A DNA stretch of 64,000 bases, taken from NCBI GenBank assembly GCA_033964015.1, contig CM066924.1, forward strand, positions 23,618,280 through 23,682,279, read 5' to 3'. This document shows, piece by piece, positions 30,561 to 42,344 of this stretch. The number at the start of each line of letters is the position of its first letter. Position 1 is the first letter of the stretch. Source of the stretch: Scolanthus callimorphus (Eukaryota; Cnidaria; Anthozoa; Actiniaria; Edwardsiidae). The notes below the pieces were generated by a model. The model ran no database searches. It worked only from the letters and a program-made list of their open reading frames with translations, and was not told the origin of the DNA. Both the position numbers and the translations under genes were made by a program.

Positions 30561-32300
30561 TATAAATCCCACTAGTGAGCTGTTATGCAAATTCTAACTG
30601 CTCTTGGAAAAAATGAGTATGTATAGCTAGTTCACAGAAGGGGCACATCTTTGCCCATAGTGGTGCGATCTCTTGTAGTAGACTCCTAATTGATATTTTC
30701 AGCTTTTAATTCCACAGCCTCGGGTCTCCATTGTGGCTGTATCGGTCACCAAAGTGACCAGAATTGTTCACTGGGACTAAAGAAAATATCAATTAGTCAC
30801 AAAATATCAACTATTTTTTTTTGCAACTGAAACTCATCAAGCAAGTCACAAAGTTGCAACTTTTAATACCTTTTAATTTCGAGCCTTGCATTCATGAACA
30901 GCGTTCACATGGTCCTGGAAAGTCATGGAATTCTGGAAAAGGCATTCCAGGCCTGGAAAAGTCCTGAATCAAAAAAAAAATGCTTAAAGGGAGCCTGTCA
31001 TGATAGCGCATTCTCCATGGAGCAATCACTGATACATCAAACTCTCATCCAAACTGTTGAGCACTGTTTAAATTATTTTTCTGCTAAGTGGCAGAAAGCA
31101 AAAGACAAGGATTGCATACTATTTATGCTAGAAAACAAGCATTAAGACAAATGCAATCGATGAAGGTATCTGCTCCCCTCCTCTGCCATTTCAGCTTGAG
31201 GGTGAGCAAATGCTGCAAAGTGCAGAGGTGTCACACTGTTTTGAAGTAGGAGGTTGCCCAAAAAAACTAGCTGGATGCAAAAGAAAAACTGACGGCAGAC
31301 ATTCAATTTTTATAACTTCAAAGCAATAATAAATTAGTTTCCTTGCCAAGCCAATTCTGACACAGGCATGGAGCTGGGAGATTTTTAAGAGGAACTACAA
31401 TTTAAGGATTTCAGTTTTTTCCCGCAAATAATGCTCAACCTGGAATTCCAGTGAATGACACCCCCAAATTCACCAAATACCCAAATGGAATTCAAGGCTT
31501 CTCTACAACCACCCACTGTGGAATTTCAGGGATCCTCAGCATTTTTTACTGCCCCATTATTGCTACCACAAGGATGCTCATTTCACCATGGGACATCAGG
31601 ATCAGGTTAGCCATGTCTGATGGGTGTGACAATGTTATAACTGGTTTGTTGTGTCAATTATATGGCAATATGGTAGCAAACGTTCAAAATAACACTGTTT
31701 GTTGTTCTATGACAAAGTCTGCCTTAGACCAAAGGATGGATTGAAATTCCATGGAACTTAAACAGATTTTGTTCACTACTTTTACCGTACCTCACTAGCA
31801 TAGACTTTTATGGGCTACTATAATAATAATTAAAACTATTTGTCACACCCGTCGAAAACAGGGTCCTAGCCTGCTAGCCAGCTCTCTGACTCTCCAGTGG
31901 TTTTTTTTGGATATTTGATTTTTGGGTGTGTGGGATTCCAGGTCTCTAAGCATGCCATTTGTTCTTATTTCATTCTTTCATAGGCTGTGTCACAGTTGTT
32001 TCAACAAAAATGTCATAAAATAAGTTTGATAAGTGGTCTGGTGAACCAACCCTGAACCCTATGTCATTATGTTGTAGCCTAGCATAAGAAAGAAAATGAA
32101 GAGAAAACTCCGTAATCTTCAAAGTTGTAGCTCAGCAAGATATTTGTTCTGGGCTTTCTTTAATGGGAGCACGCACCAAAAGTGGCGGGGAAAAATCATC
32201 CAATCACAGGCGTTTCTCTGACTAACGCTAAGGATTTTGATATATTAGATATAGGGTTAATCTCATAGAATACTGCAAAAACTGAAAGCACTTTTATTAC
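30561..32300. other. Intergenic DNA, no gene recognised
   Basis: No exon with family similarity. It includes 31,615-31,860, which is shared with 48,845-49,085 (listed separately). Confidence 0.4.
31615..31860. repeat. Dispersed repeat shared with 48,845-49,085
   Basis: Common blocks include GACCAAAGGATGG, TTGAAATTCCATG, GTTCACTACTTTT and TTTTATGGGCTAC, in the same order and orientation in both places. Non-coding and of unknown type. Confidence 0.7.
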
Positions 32301-32578
32301 CTCTGACCTTCTAGAAGCTGTGCAGAAAAGGGCTCTTCTTCTTTTTTCCCAATGATGACTACACCACCATTTTAAATAGAACTGGGCTTAAGTCTCTCAC
32401 TGATCGACGGGTGGATATTTGTAAGAAGTCTGTTGCTAAAGCCAGAGTGTCTATCCCCCTTAAGTATGTCCTTACAAAGGGATCTGAGGTCAGCCACAAC
32501 TATTTGCTTAGGTCTAACTCACAACGTGTGGACAAGGGTCCACTAATAGACAATTTTGGAAAAGTTTGTTACCAGTAA
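32301..32578 (+). pseudogene. 3' remnant of a non-LTR retrotransposon ORF
   Basis: Reads LEAVQKRALL, then after a frameshift near 32,348 continues NDDYTTILNRTGLKSLTDRR, followed by VDICKKSV...VLTKGSEVSHNYLLRSNSQRV and a stop near 32,578. The LE.VQKRAL ... L.GL.SL..RR pattern is typical of the extreme C-terminus of LINE endonuclease/reverse-transcriptase proteins in cnidarians. 5'-truncated and frameshifted. Confidence 0.65.
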
Positions 32579-32871
32579 TTAATATTAATGTTATATGCAT
32601 ATTTTTTATACTATATTTTGTAAAGTGTCTGACCCTCACAATAATTCAGATATGTAATTCTGCAATTGTGAATGATTAAACTATTATTATATGGCAGTGA
32701 AAACGTATGTATGCCTATCCTAATCACGATAGTTAGGCAGGGCGTGCCGTAGCCAACCACGTGGAGACTAAAACTCTAAATTGATACTTCTAAGAAATAA
32801 ACTAATATATAAAACACAAGTCATCAACAAAAATTCAACTACATGCAGGAGAGGAAAGACAAATTCACAAC

Positions 32872-32960
32872 TACATAATAATAATAATAATAATTATCCT
32901 GCTCCTGTAACATGTTAATAGCGTAATAATAATAATTATTATTATTATTAATAATAATCC
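32872..32960. repeat. AAT trinucleotide microsatellites
   Basis: Two AAT/ATT runs flank a short unique segment, the second palindromic (AATAATAATAATTATTATTA). Confidence 0.85.
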
Positions 32961-33229
32961 AGAATCGTGCGCAAGATTCTCAGCGAGAGAATCCAAGTCA
33001 TCCATAAAATTACATCTCAGTCATAAAACAATATTTTTGGGGGAGAAAAAAAACTCCTTTTTCCGTCATTTTCAGTCTTCTTCCTACCCAGTAACGACAA
33101 TTAAACATGTTAATAGCGTTGAGGGGTGGCGAATGGTAAAATGAAGAATCGCGAAATTCTTAGGGATTCTCGAAATGTCGGATTTTTAGAGAGCTGTTGA
33201 CAATAAATTTTGAATAAATTCGATATTTT

Positions 33230-33365
33230 CGGTTCAATTTGGTAAATGAAGAAGTAAACTTTGTTTGTAGATGGGTATTTAGAGATTTCTACACGTAATT
33301 CGTCTTCTAATACCGAATGAAAACAATAACAAAGGAGTGGCTGACACAGTCTCTTTAAAAACCTC
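33230..33365 (-). repeat. Uninterrupted relative of the host repeat at 19,772-20,560
   Basis: On the minus strand it reads TGTCAGCCACTCCTTTGTTA ... AGAAGACGAATTACGTG ... CAAACAAAGTTTACTT, corresponding to both flanks of the intron 4 palindrome but without the palindrome. Confidence 0.6.
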
Positions 33366-33610
33366 ACATTTACCTATCCCTTTGTTGGTTGTTCCTCTTG
33401 ATTTATCTGTAAAAAAGGTACCTTAGTATACATGTTTTTCCTCCACTTCAGTAGAGAAATGTCTTAATTTCATGTTGGTTTGGTACATAAGAGGACATAC
33501 CACGGAACGCGCCATCATAAGAGCGCGCGCTAAAAGAACCAACGAAAACACCGTTTGGCTGCGCGCGCGCTGCTTTTGCCTTTTATTTTTGCCTTTTTGT
33601 TGTGGTATAA

Positions 33611-33799
33611 AACAAATGTCCTCTGATTTTCCGTGGTATGTCCTCTTATATACCACGGAATGACGTAATAAAGTGATCAAAATGTACTGCGGACCCACTC
33701 GGCTGCGCCTCGTGAGTCCACAACATTTTGACCACTTTATTACGTCATTCCATGGTATATAAGAGGACATATACCACGGAAAATCAGAGGACATTTGTT
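33611..33799. repeat. Near-perfect 190-bp palindrome
   Basis: Arms of about 75-80 bp (AACAAATGTCCTCTGATTTT ... GACGTAATAAAGTG and inverse) around a GC-rich centre with CTCGGCTGCGCC. A further partial copy (TAAGAGGACATACCACGGAA) lies at 33,488-33,507 with an inverted interval to 33,611. No coding potential. Confidence 0.75.
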
Positions 33800-33880
33800 A
33801 ACAAACCGGGAATGTAGAATCGATTTCAACGCCGTGAGTTTCGAGTATTTCATGGTAACAGTTTGGTACGGCTCATGATA

Positions 33881-34698
33881 CCCGGCATAACTAATCGAAC
33901 AAAATTTCAATCGAACCTAATCGAACACCAATCGTTCGATTGGTTTTGATTGGGTTCGGTAATCGAACATAATCGAACAAAACTTTTTAGTGAGTATGAT
34001 TACCGAACTCAATCGAACATAAATCAAAGTGATTGGTTTGATTAAGTTCGATTTTGTTCGGAAATTTTGCATGACTTTAGAAATTGGGTAAGACTCATCA
34101 GTGACACGCAATAGGGTAATACACAGCAAATAGACGGCCATGAACAGTTAACATAACTATTAGCTTTATTCAAATTTCATTGTCAGCTGGGACACTTAGC
34201 CTTCTAAATAACAACAAAACCTGAAAAACTCAGTTTTATAAGAAAATCCCAGTAAAATCACTCAATAAACCCATAGTTCAATCATGACTGGTGCCTGAGT
34301 CTTTACTACTGTTACAGACCTATGAGGGATATGATAAGAAAAAACATTCAACTTCAACAAAACTATTCGGGACTATTGGATTAACGTCTCATTAACACCT
34401 GCAGTTCATGTGCGGTGCAGTTCCCAGTATGCGCCAGGCGAGCCGAACTAAGGTGCTCATCTTGGTTAGTGATTGATTCCGATTTAGAAAAATGCCTGTG
34501 TTAAATTTGAAGTTCAATTGGGTTTGATTGAACATTGTTCGGTAATCTAACGTTCGATTATGTTTGATTGAAAACTTTTTTGGTGAGTTCGATTATGTTC
34601 GATTACCGAACTCAATCAAAATCAATCGAACGATTGGTGTTCGATTAAGTTCGATTACCGAACGTTCGATTACCGAACGTTCGATTAGTTATGCCGGG
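33881..34698. mobile_element. 818-bp MITE with CCCGGCATAACTAATCGAAC termini and ATGATA target duplication
   Basis: Terminal inverted repeat CCCGGCATAACTAATCGAAC / GTTCGATTAGTTATGCCGGG, flanked by ATGATA on both sides (33,875-33,880 and 34,699-34,704). Subterminal 160-170 bp on each side is packed with AATCGAAC/GTTCGATT in both orientations. The ~450-bp core carries no recognisable protein. Confidence 0.8.
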
Positions 34699-34766
34699 AT
34701 GATAAGAGCGCCGTATGTACCAGGCCTAATAAAGGTACATTAGTATGTCATATGTTTTACCAACAC

Positions 34767-35153
34767 TTCAACACCGTAGCAGATACTCCTTTCATGTTTT
34801 GGCCACCTACATTTTACCATTCTACTAATAGTACTAATAGCCTTAGTCTATTGTTTTCAAATTCTCAAATAACATGTTGTCGCCAACACGTGAAAAGAAA
34901 AAAATAGGCATTACAGTTCTCTATCGTAAATTTTCTCCTTCGTGGAGTATTATGTAAAAAACAAACTGGTCAGGAAAGTAAACTTTCCCTTCCTATATTT
35001 TACTACGTACAATAACGAACGCATTAACCCTGCTATTTAAAGTTAACACCTATTGACCCCAAACTGTCTATATAGAGTATTAAATAAAATGCAATTACTG
35101 ATCCTTCTAAAAATTCAAAATGTCTTTGATTTACTTTTCTACGGTACATTTGC
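34767..35153. repeat. Copy 1 of a ~388-bp direct duplication downstream of rx
   Basis: From TTCAACACCGTAGCAGATAC to TCTACGGTACATTTGC. It recurs at 35,363-35,750, about 596 bp later, with only a handful of differences (e.g. TTGTCGCCAACACG versus TTGTCACCAATACG). Confidence 0.9.
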
Positions 35154-35362
35154 ACATTAGAGACGTGCCTTCATTTCATTTCATGTGGTTTTCACTTTGC
35201 AAAACACTGTGATAGTGGCACTCAAACACACCATTTTGTAAAATAGAATAATTCATTTATTTTTTACAATAGTTTGTATTATGAACGTGGGAAACGTTCT
35301 AGTGGTACGGTTATTTTACAAGAGTTGAGTAGACCCGACATTTAGTGGTACTTGAAATACAT

Positions 35363-35750
35363 TTCAACACCGTAGCAGATACTCCTTTCATGTTTTGGCC
35401 ACCTACATTTTACCATTCTACTAATAGTACTAATAGCCTTAGTCTATTGTTTTCAAATTCTCAAATAACATATTGTCACCAATACGCGAAAAGAAAAAAA
35501 ATAGGCATTACAGTTCTCTATCGTAAATTTTCTCCATCGTGGAGTATTATGTAAAAAACAAACTGGTCAGGAAAGTAAACTTTCCCTTCCTATCTTTTAC
35601 TACGTACAATAACGAACGCATTAACCCTGCTATTTAAAATTAACACCTATTGACCCCAAACTGTCTATATAGAGTATTAAATAAAATGCAATTACTGATC
35701 CTTCTAAAAATTCAAAATGTCTTTGATTTACTTTTCTACGGTACATTTGC
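35363..35750. repeat. Copy 2 of the ~388-bp direct duplication
   Basis: Same orientation as copy 1. The 209 bp between the copies is unrelated. Neither copy has a significant open frame or retroelement hallmark. Confidence 0.9.
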
Positions 35751-36585
35751 GAATGAAAGAGAAATTTAAATTGAACCCCAGAACGTTAACTATTGGTATT
35801 CCTCGGTAAATAGGCAATGAATGCTTATAAATATTGGGTTCTTGAATAGCAACAACTGGGTCTTTCCAAGGAACATGTTATTATATGTTTAAAATTGAAT
35901 TTTACATATGTACAATTAGTTAAGCCTTGGTAAGCTCACTGAAAGCTGGAACTAATGCCGACATTTTAAGATAGCGAAAACTGAGCCGGCGGGGGTTGTT
36001 AGTTCTTCATCAGATAGGCATAGATTTTTGGGCAATCAAATTGGATAAATTAGCTTGAAGAGCTGAGAAATTACTAGAGTTTTTAACTTCCTAGAGACTT
36101 TTATAAATGCATGCAGTGTCAATCATTGATGAAGAGAAAATTGTTATTTGCGCGTACTTATTTTGAATTGAACTTCTTGTTAATTTAACGGAAGCTTTTC
36201 AAGCAAGTATCCGAAGTTGTTTTAGCTGTTTTCTTTAGGACCTCGTATTCTCCAGTATGTAATGTTGCAAAAATAACATAAAATTGCATTTTTCGCTGCA
36301 TCTTTTTAAGCTAAGAGGTGTCTAGCCTCTATAAAACCTATTCTTAACCTCTAGTTTTCTTTTTTCCTCTCTAGTTTTGTCTGTTTTCAATTTGGTAATA
36401 AATGTTCAGCGCCATCCATGACGTTTAGTGATAAGGAATTTTATAAACATTACTGGCCATTAGCAGGGCCTTATAACTTTTAACATCCTTTATTACTGCC
36501 CTAAGAAGATCAACCCGATTCCTGATAAGATTGATTATCAATCTGATACCAAGCATACTATTAATGAGCCTAATAATGCGTATAG
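35751..36585 (-). other. rx 3' flank with candidate polyadenylation signal
   Basis: On the minus strand AATAAA occurs at 36,489-36,494, about 92 bp past the rx stop. The rest is unique-looking AT-rich DNA. Confidence 0.45.
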
Positions 36586-36996
36586 TTAAGGCCCCAGGGC
36601 GATGTTCTCAAGGTGTTCTTTAGCTCTCATTCTGAGGTTAGCAATACTTGAAGATCTCTCGTCCGAGGAACTAGCGGTGCTTGAAGATGATCCTGGACTC
36701 AGAGGGAGGCTGAGCTCCGCCATAGCGGAGCCACATTGTGGAATATATGAGGAGAAGGCGGCCAGGGCAGAGGGTCCAAATGGCGGGTAACACCCCAGCC
36801 CCGGTGGCGGCGAGCCCCCTGCGTATAAGGATCCATACGGGGAACCAAACAAGGGGCCTTTCCATACATCAGAGAATGCCAAACTTCCAAATCCTCCGCT
36901 TGTTCGGGACAGTGAAGGCGAAGGGAGATCTTGCAGGCTAGCCATTTCCATCTTTTCTTGTCTTCGCCATTTTGCACGTCTGTTCTGAAACCACAC
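36586..36996 (-). CDS. rx: rx exon 3 (homeodomain helix 3 to OAR)
   Basis: Acceptor TTGCCCCAG|GTGTGG. Encodes [18 protein letters not shown], a Gly/Ser/Pro-rich linker ([17 protein letters not shown]) and the OAR tail. Stop TAA at 36,586-36,588. Confidence 0.95.
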   Translation of the reverse strand: MWFQNRRAKWRRQEKMEMASLQDLPSPSLSRTSGGFGSLAFSDVWKGPLFGSPYGSLYAGGSPPPGLGCYPPFGPSALAAFSSYIPQCGSAMAELSLPLSPGSSSSTASSSDERSSSIANLRMRAKEHLENIALGP

Positions 36997-39900
36997 CTGG
37001 GGCAATGAAAGAAAGGAAATAAATAAATAGTTATCTTCGTTATCGGATGCAAGAGAATCGAATGCTTTTTAATGGCCATTAACCCAGCTCTATATATGAA
37101 TTAAAACATCAATCTTTTATCGCAGCGCAATTAGTTTTCCTGGGATAATAATTATACATGATCCAGTTATAAATTGAATTTCGATAGATCAAGAAATTAG
37201 CAATTACTCACATAAGATTAGGATGAAATAGATAGCCTGGTAAAAAAATATTTATCTGTTTCCACTTTTTACCTATAGTTTCCTAATATTAAGAGCTATT
37301 TTTACCTACAAGGTGCTCCCTATACTAAAAAATAAATCCCTTGACAAAAAGTGGAAACAGTTTTATCGTTTTCGAAGGCAACGACATCGGTCATTATTTG
37401 TAGCAACACCGACAAATTCTTATAGAAACCAGAGAAAATAATTTTGAAAGATCAAAATTTTCAAGGTGAATTTGTGAGGCAAAAGTTCATGTGTTATCTT
37501 GTTATGTTCGGGAATTTCGCTCTATGTGAATCAGTGTTCAATGCCTTACGCGTAAATAAAGCTAATGACTGTATGATAAAAACCTAAACAATTTGAAATA
37601 GTTTATTGCCCATTTAAATCTATCATATTTCCTCTATTTCGTGTCAATAGAAAAACTTTAGCCCTTTAAGAACACGAAAAGATTTAGCTCTACATGAAAC
37701 TTGGAATTCTTAGTCGAACGAGCAGCCGGGAAGTCCAGTCCATAAAGAAACCTATGAATCCAGGTGAAATTTCAAAATTTAAAAGAAAATGTCAATAAAT
37801 CCCAGAAGTTTAAGAAATCCTAGGAAATGCTATGAATCCTAGGAAATACTATGAATTCGAGTAAAACGCCCGTAGGAGTTCGAGTTTAGTCATTTACACG
37901 ACGAAGGTGCAGCTTTACCAGCAAAACAATTCAGCTCAGACTGCTTTGGTAATAAAAACCATAAAAGGACTAAAAGCGATATAGTCTTATTTAACCATTT
38001 TGAAATACTGTAGTTGCTTCTTAAAAACGTTAGCGTGAGAAAAACGTTAGCATGAGTTTATGGGGTAGGGCGTTCCTTAAGTCGTATGTATTGCACTCAT
38101 CATTTGTAATATGTCGAGAATTTCCTGCACTTGTGGTACGTAAATAAACACAGCGTTGAAGGTAAAGATGATAAATCTAACCAGCACAGGATTATACTGG
38201 CTACTATATAGATGTGCTACATCAAAGAAAGTTAGCCAGCGAAAGCGCTTTAAAAAGGAAACAAATGAATAGAGTCATAACGTTAAATGCCTTGAACGAT
38301 CCGCTAGACAACTTTGGAAAATTTTTTCTATAAGTTATCCAATCTTTCTTTGGCATTTTATAAGGCATTTTACTTTACTTTTCCCCACGAATGTATTATT
38401 GCGATGGTGCTTCAATCGACTTCAAAATGCAAGCTCAGGAAGGTTTTATAGTGCAGATCGTTGATGTCAAATTTCATCGTTCTTGCCATTTGTTCAAAGT
38501 GTTTGGTAACCACGGTAACCAAGTACATAATGGAAAAATTGACCTCTAGCTTGCCCTTAAGTTACAACAAAACTCGCTAATGTACTGTAACTAACTAGCG
38601 CGAGATATATTATATCATTTCCTCCGTTTCTGAATAAAGAAACATATATTTGCTCGAGGCTTTCCGAATTACTATGGATTTTTTCTTGACGTTTCGCATT
38701 AAGCAATCGCTATTCTACGCTGTTACGTTTAACTTTAAGCACCTGGAGGATTTGCAAACTTACAGGCTTGAGAAACCAATTTCTTGCTGGGTGGTTTAGA
38801 CAGCCAAAACACAAACAATAACCTTTCGAAAGCAAGCCCGTGAAGGTAGTTGCCCAAGCAACATTTCTAATCAATTCTTATTCAACCAAGAGTGAAAAGT
38901 CACAAGGAAGCTAGTCACACAAAAAAACATCGATGTTTTTCAGTAGCATCTTGGGCAGCTTACTTTTTTTTCCATGAATATTTCTAAATTCCAGAAAATC
39001 ACGAGTTGTAGCAGTAGTTATTACTCTCTGTTTTTAATTGCAAAGTAAATTAAGACTTTCTATTCGCGCCGTACTCGCGGTCGATAAATTAGAGCAAAAT
39101 GAACCGGTATATAAGGCTGCGTGAAAACAGAGGCTATTTAAAAAGCAATTAAAGCTAAACTTTGAAACCGAGGGCGTTAATGTGTAAGAAATAGTTCTTA
39201 ATTTACTTTTCATCGCAATAAATGGAATATTATTATCTGGTTGTCTTGGAAATTATGAACTCGTAATTTGCTCAGAGCTGGCATTTATTATATACATTTA
39301 AAACGTCTTAATGCAAATATGTAAGTTTGATTACAATATTGGCAATAATTAGAATAATTGTCGTGAAAAGCATGCAGAAGCTAAAAAAAGAAGCTAAAAA
39401 AAGAAGCTAATTCTGTTCAAAAACCCGCCTAAAGTATAAACTTGTGAAACTTTCAAAACAAGGATGGCACAGTCTTCCTAGCACCGTCAAAAAGGCTACA
39501 CTGTGTTGATTCGGGCCGTGGTCCTTCGATTCGTAAGCTTTTCGGCAAAAGTAGAGGAACCGCACTTCTTATTTCCTGAGCTATTTACTTTTTTTGAATT
39601 AAAAATGAGGGGAATTTGGCAGTAGGCCTGCTAGACTTCGGAGAAAAACAAAATTTGGAATGGCAAATAAGATACCCAGGCAGTCTAATCCCTGGCTTTG
39701 ATGTGTTACTTAACCGCGCACTCTTCAAACTAAAAACCCAGTGAATTACTCCTTTGGTGTTTTATATTATGTAGTAGAAGTTATATATGGTAGGCAATAT
39801 TTAGTGGTTGCTTTTAAACACCAGAATGACAGTTTTTCGCAGAAAACTTGCTCGAATGTCACCCTATTTGCGACCTTTTCCAGATACCTGTACCATGGCT

Positions 39901-42344
39901 TCGTTCCAGCAATTGGAACATATTTAACAACAAACGCTTTAATTTGCTAATTAAAAGAAGCTTGTTACTCTAATTTCTGTTTTAAAACCCAAATGAAATA
40001 TTAACATGCGACATACACCTAATTTTAATTTCGCTTCAGTTTATTTTCCTAACTATTCACGGGTATAAATCTACTTGAAAACAATTTAGAAGTTTACTTT
40101 TCGTTATAATTTTCATGCTTCAAGTTAATGTGAAGCTCTGTTCTTTCATAGTGATATGGTAATACTGTAAAATGCGGGGATTGATTGTGATGTGTGAACT
40201 AGTTTGGATTAGTTTTGGTTGTTACCAAGGAAAGGAAGGTACTTTTACCGATGTTTTTACGCTTGACAAGTGGACATAACCTCACAGGTGCTTGGCACAA
40301 AGTGAATCGGAATAGTACAGTAACGATCTCTATATGTCTTGTCTTTTCCAAGATACTTAAATTATATTTTCAAAACTTGTGGTTAGAATTTTAAAAGGTA
40401 CCTTTTACCGATATTTCAACCTTATTGCTCATCTTGAGAAGCTAAACGAGATATTGAGTCAGCATTTATATAAGTTTGGTTTTCGATGTTGCCGCCGAGT
40501 GCATTGATAACATTAGAATAAACACAAGCAAAGTTAAAGCGGCGATACAACTTGTCTGAAGTGCTTAATTACTCTGTTTCCCTATACTTAAAAGACATTA
40601 AAAGTAGCAGATGTACCCGTGGTTCCTTTGCTTGAAATTTCAACAGAAAACGCAGTTGGCTTCTATTCATTGTTACTTCTAGTCAAGTGGGTGTCGTCCT
40701 CACGGCTTGGGAATTATTCAAAGGCATTTTAAAGGTTTCTTTACATGGGTCGAAGCAAGGCTTTGCGGATGTAATTAGGCATAACACAAGGCTTGAACTA
40801 GCCCAGTAATAGGTACTTTAGTGCATTGTGGATTTGTCGCGTCTCGCAGTGAAAGGCGATGCAGAATGTAGTGAAAGCTGTTAATTAGATGACAAAAGGA
40901 CATTTTTAGCGGAGTTAGTAACTCGTACGACGGGTCCATGAAGTATGTAGGCTCGTGCCTTGTGAAAACCCTTAAAAAAGAAAACCACGATATTGTTCAT
41001 AGACCCAAACTAAAGAACTAAGGACTTCGCTCCCACAGTTCGATTTCAAACACCTGTGTCTTCAACATTGCTCTCGTATTCTGGACTATTCTGTTACAAT
41101 ATTCTCAAGTCTTGGTATTATATCGATAAACCAATATTAACTAGAGTACAAACAAGCTGACCTCACACTTTATGCCTATAATTTGAAGTATATTGAGTAA
41201 TTTGCGCTATTATACACGAATATAATAGTTCCTAGGAAGGGTTTGGCTAACACTTCTCGGTTGACACCTAAAAATTGTTTGCTAATTATCCGATCAAAAC
41301 TATATTTCCAAGTGATTCGCGTATCCCAAATGTTTGTTTATTTTATCTGAAAAAGATATCGTTCACTTTCTGTCAAGTTTTTGTTAGTTTGCCTAAGTTG
41401 AGGTCGATTGACTTGATGGGAGTGTTCCTCGACGTTTCCGTCAGATTGGGACTATATTTACTTAGACCAGCAGGTGACACGGGAGGTCTAATCCGTTTAA
41501 CTATCATAGAATTAGCCTGATAAGTCTTCGGGGTGTTTATCTTAAAGTGTAAAGCTGTTTGTGAAAATTACTTAGATCTCTACAAGTCCGCACACAAATT
41601 AACACTGCCCGTACATAACTATACGAGAACAACACGAAGCCTTATTATCTCACTTATTTATCTGGTGTTCTTTCCGTTAAATTTGCGCCGTTAAATGCAA
41701 CTATCAAAGTCTAGTACCGTGCAAGCCATACAGAACTAGTAATTGCTGTTTGGACTATTAGAGTTTAATGGGGGCGTAATAGCTAAATTAGATTGTAATT
41801 ACCTGGACTCGAACTTCAGGTAGGCTGATTTTCAGAGCCAACTCTTCTCTCGTGTACACATCAGGGTAGTGGGACTTCTCAAACGCACGCTCGAGCTCAT
41901 GTAACTGGAATGTCGTGAATGTTGTGCGGTTTCTCCGTAGTTTTTTCTTGGAGGAGTCCTCTTCGGTCTCGTCTATTAAAAACACGAGCAAGAGTTACTC
42001 GTTTTACTGGTATAAAATTACACGGTAAGTTAGCAGGGGGTCCGAGATAAGCGTTAAAGACACAATAACCTAATCAAGCCACGGCGGGACTTGCAGGTAG
42101 AGCTGTGTCTCTCACCTGATTTTCCGTCGTTAGAGCTGATATCATTGTCGGAATGGCAACTTTCGTCATCTTCATTGCGTCTCAGTTCATCTTTAGGGAC
42201 CTCAGCTTCCTCGGCCTTTCTCTTGAGCTCTGTTCTTCCTAGGATAGCGTCAATAGAATGCTGGTTGTGCGATTTCGGACTTTCTTCCTCGTTGTTGCTC
42301 TTCTTGTCTCGACTCCCCAGCTCTACGGGTCCAGGTTTACTCAT
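36586..42344 (-). CDS. rx: Retinal homeobox (Rx/Rax) transcription factor, 3 exons, 269 aa
   Basis: Paired-like (Q50) homeodomain transcription factor acting in the nucleus. In bilaterians Rx specifies anterior neural and eye fields. Exons on the minus strand: 42116-42344, 41803-41972, 36586-36996, phases 1 and 0. The octapeptide/EH1 HSIDAILG is at residues 29-36. The homeodomain is at about 88-147 ([20 protein letters not shown]..., [15 protein letters not shown]), with [20 protein letters not shown] diagnostic for Rx. Gln 50 sits in WFQN. The OAR tail [19 protein letters not shown] is at about 248-266. An intron splits the homeodomain between positions 46 and 47, the usual PRD-class site. 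It lies beside otp on the same strand, as in the hbn-rx-otp cluster described in cnidarians and protostomes. Confidence 0.95.
36997..41802. other. rx intron 2, 4.8 kb, free of obvious repeats
   Basis: No palindromic element, MITE or tandem repeat was seen, apart from a 12-bp AAAAAAGAAGCT duplication near 39,385. It is rich in TAAT/ATTA homeodomain-type cores, as AT-rich DNA would be. Its length and repeat-poor state make it a candidate regulatory intron. Confidence 0.4.
41803..41972 (-). CDS. rx: rx exon 2 (homeodomain positions 1-46)
   Basis: Acceptor TTTTTAATAG|AC joins the split Asp codon. Encodes [19 protein letters not shown] to LPEVRVQ. Donor CAG|GTAATT. Confidence 0.95.
42116..42344 (-). 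CDS. rx: rx exon 1 (N-terminus with octapeptide)
   Basis: ATG at 42,342-42,344. [15 protein letters not shown], octapeptide HSIDAILG, then an acidic/polar linker ending SNDGKS. Donor TCAG|GTGAGA. Confidence 0.92.

Noticed and set aside
28000..36585. Search for a homeobrain homeodomain between SLCO and rx
   Set aside because: No [15 protein letters not shown] sequence was found outside the rx and otp exons, on either strand.
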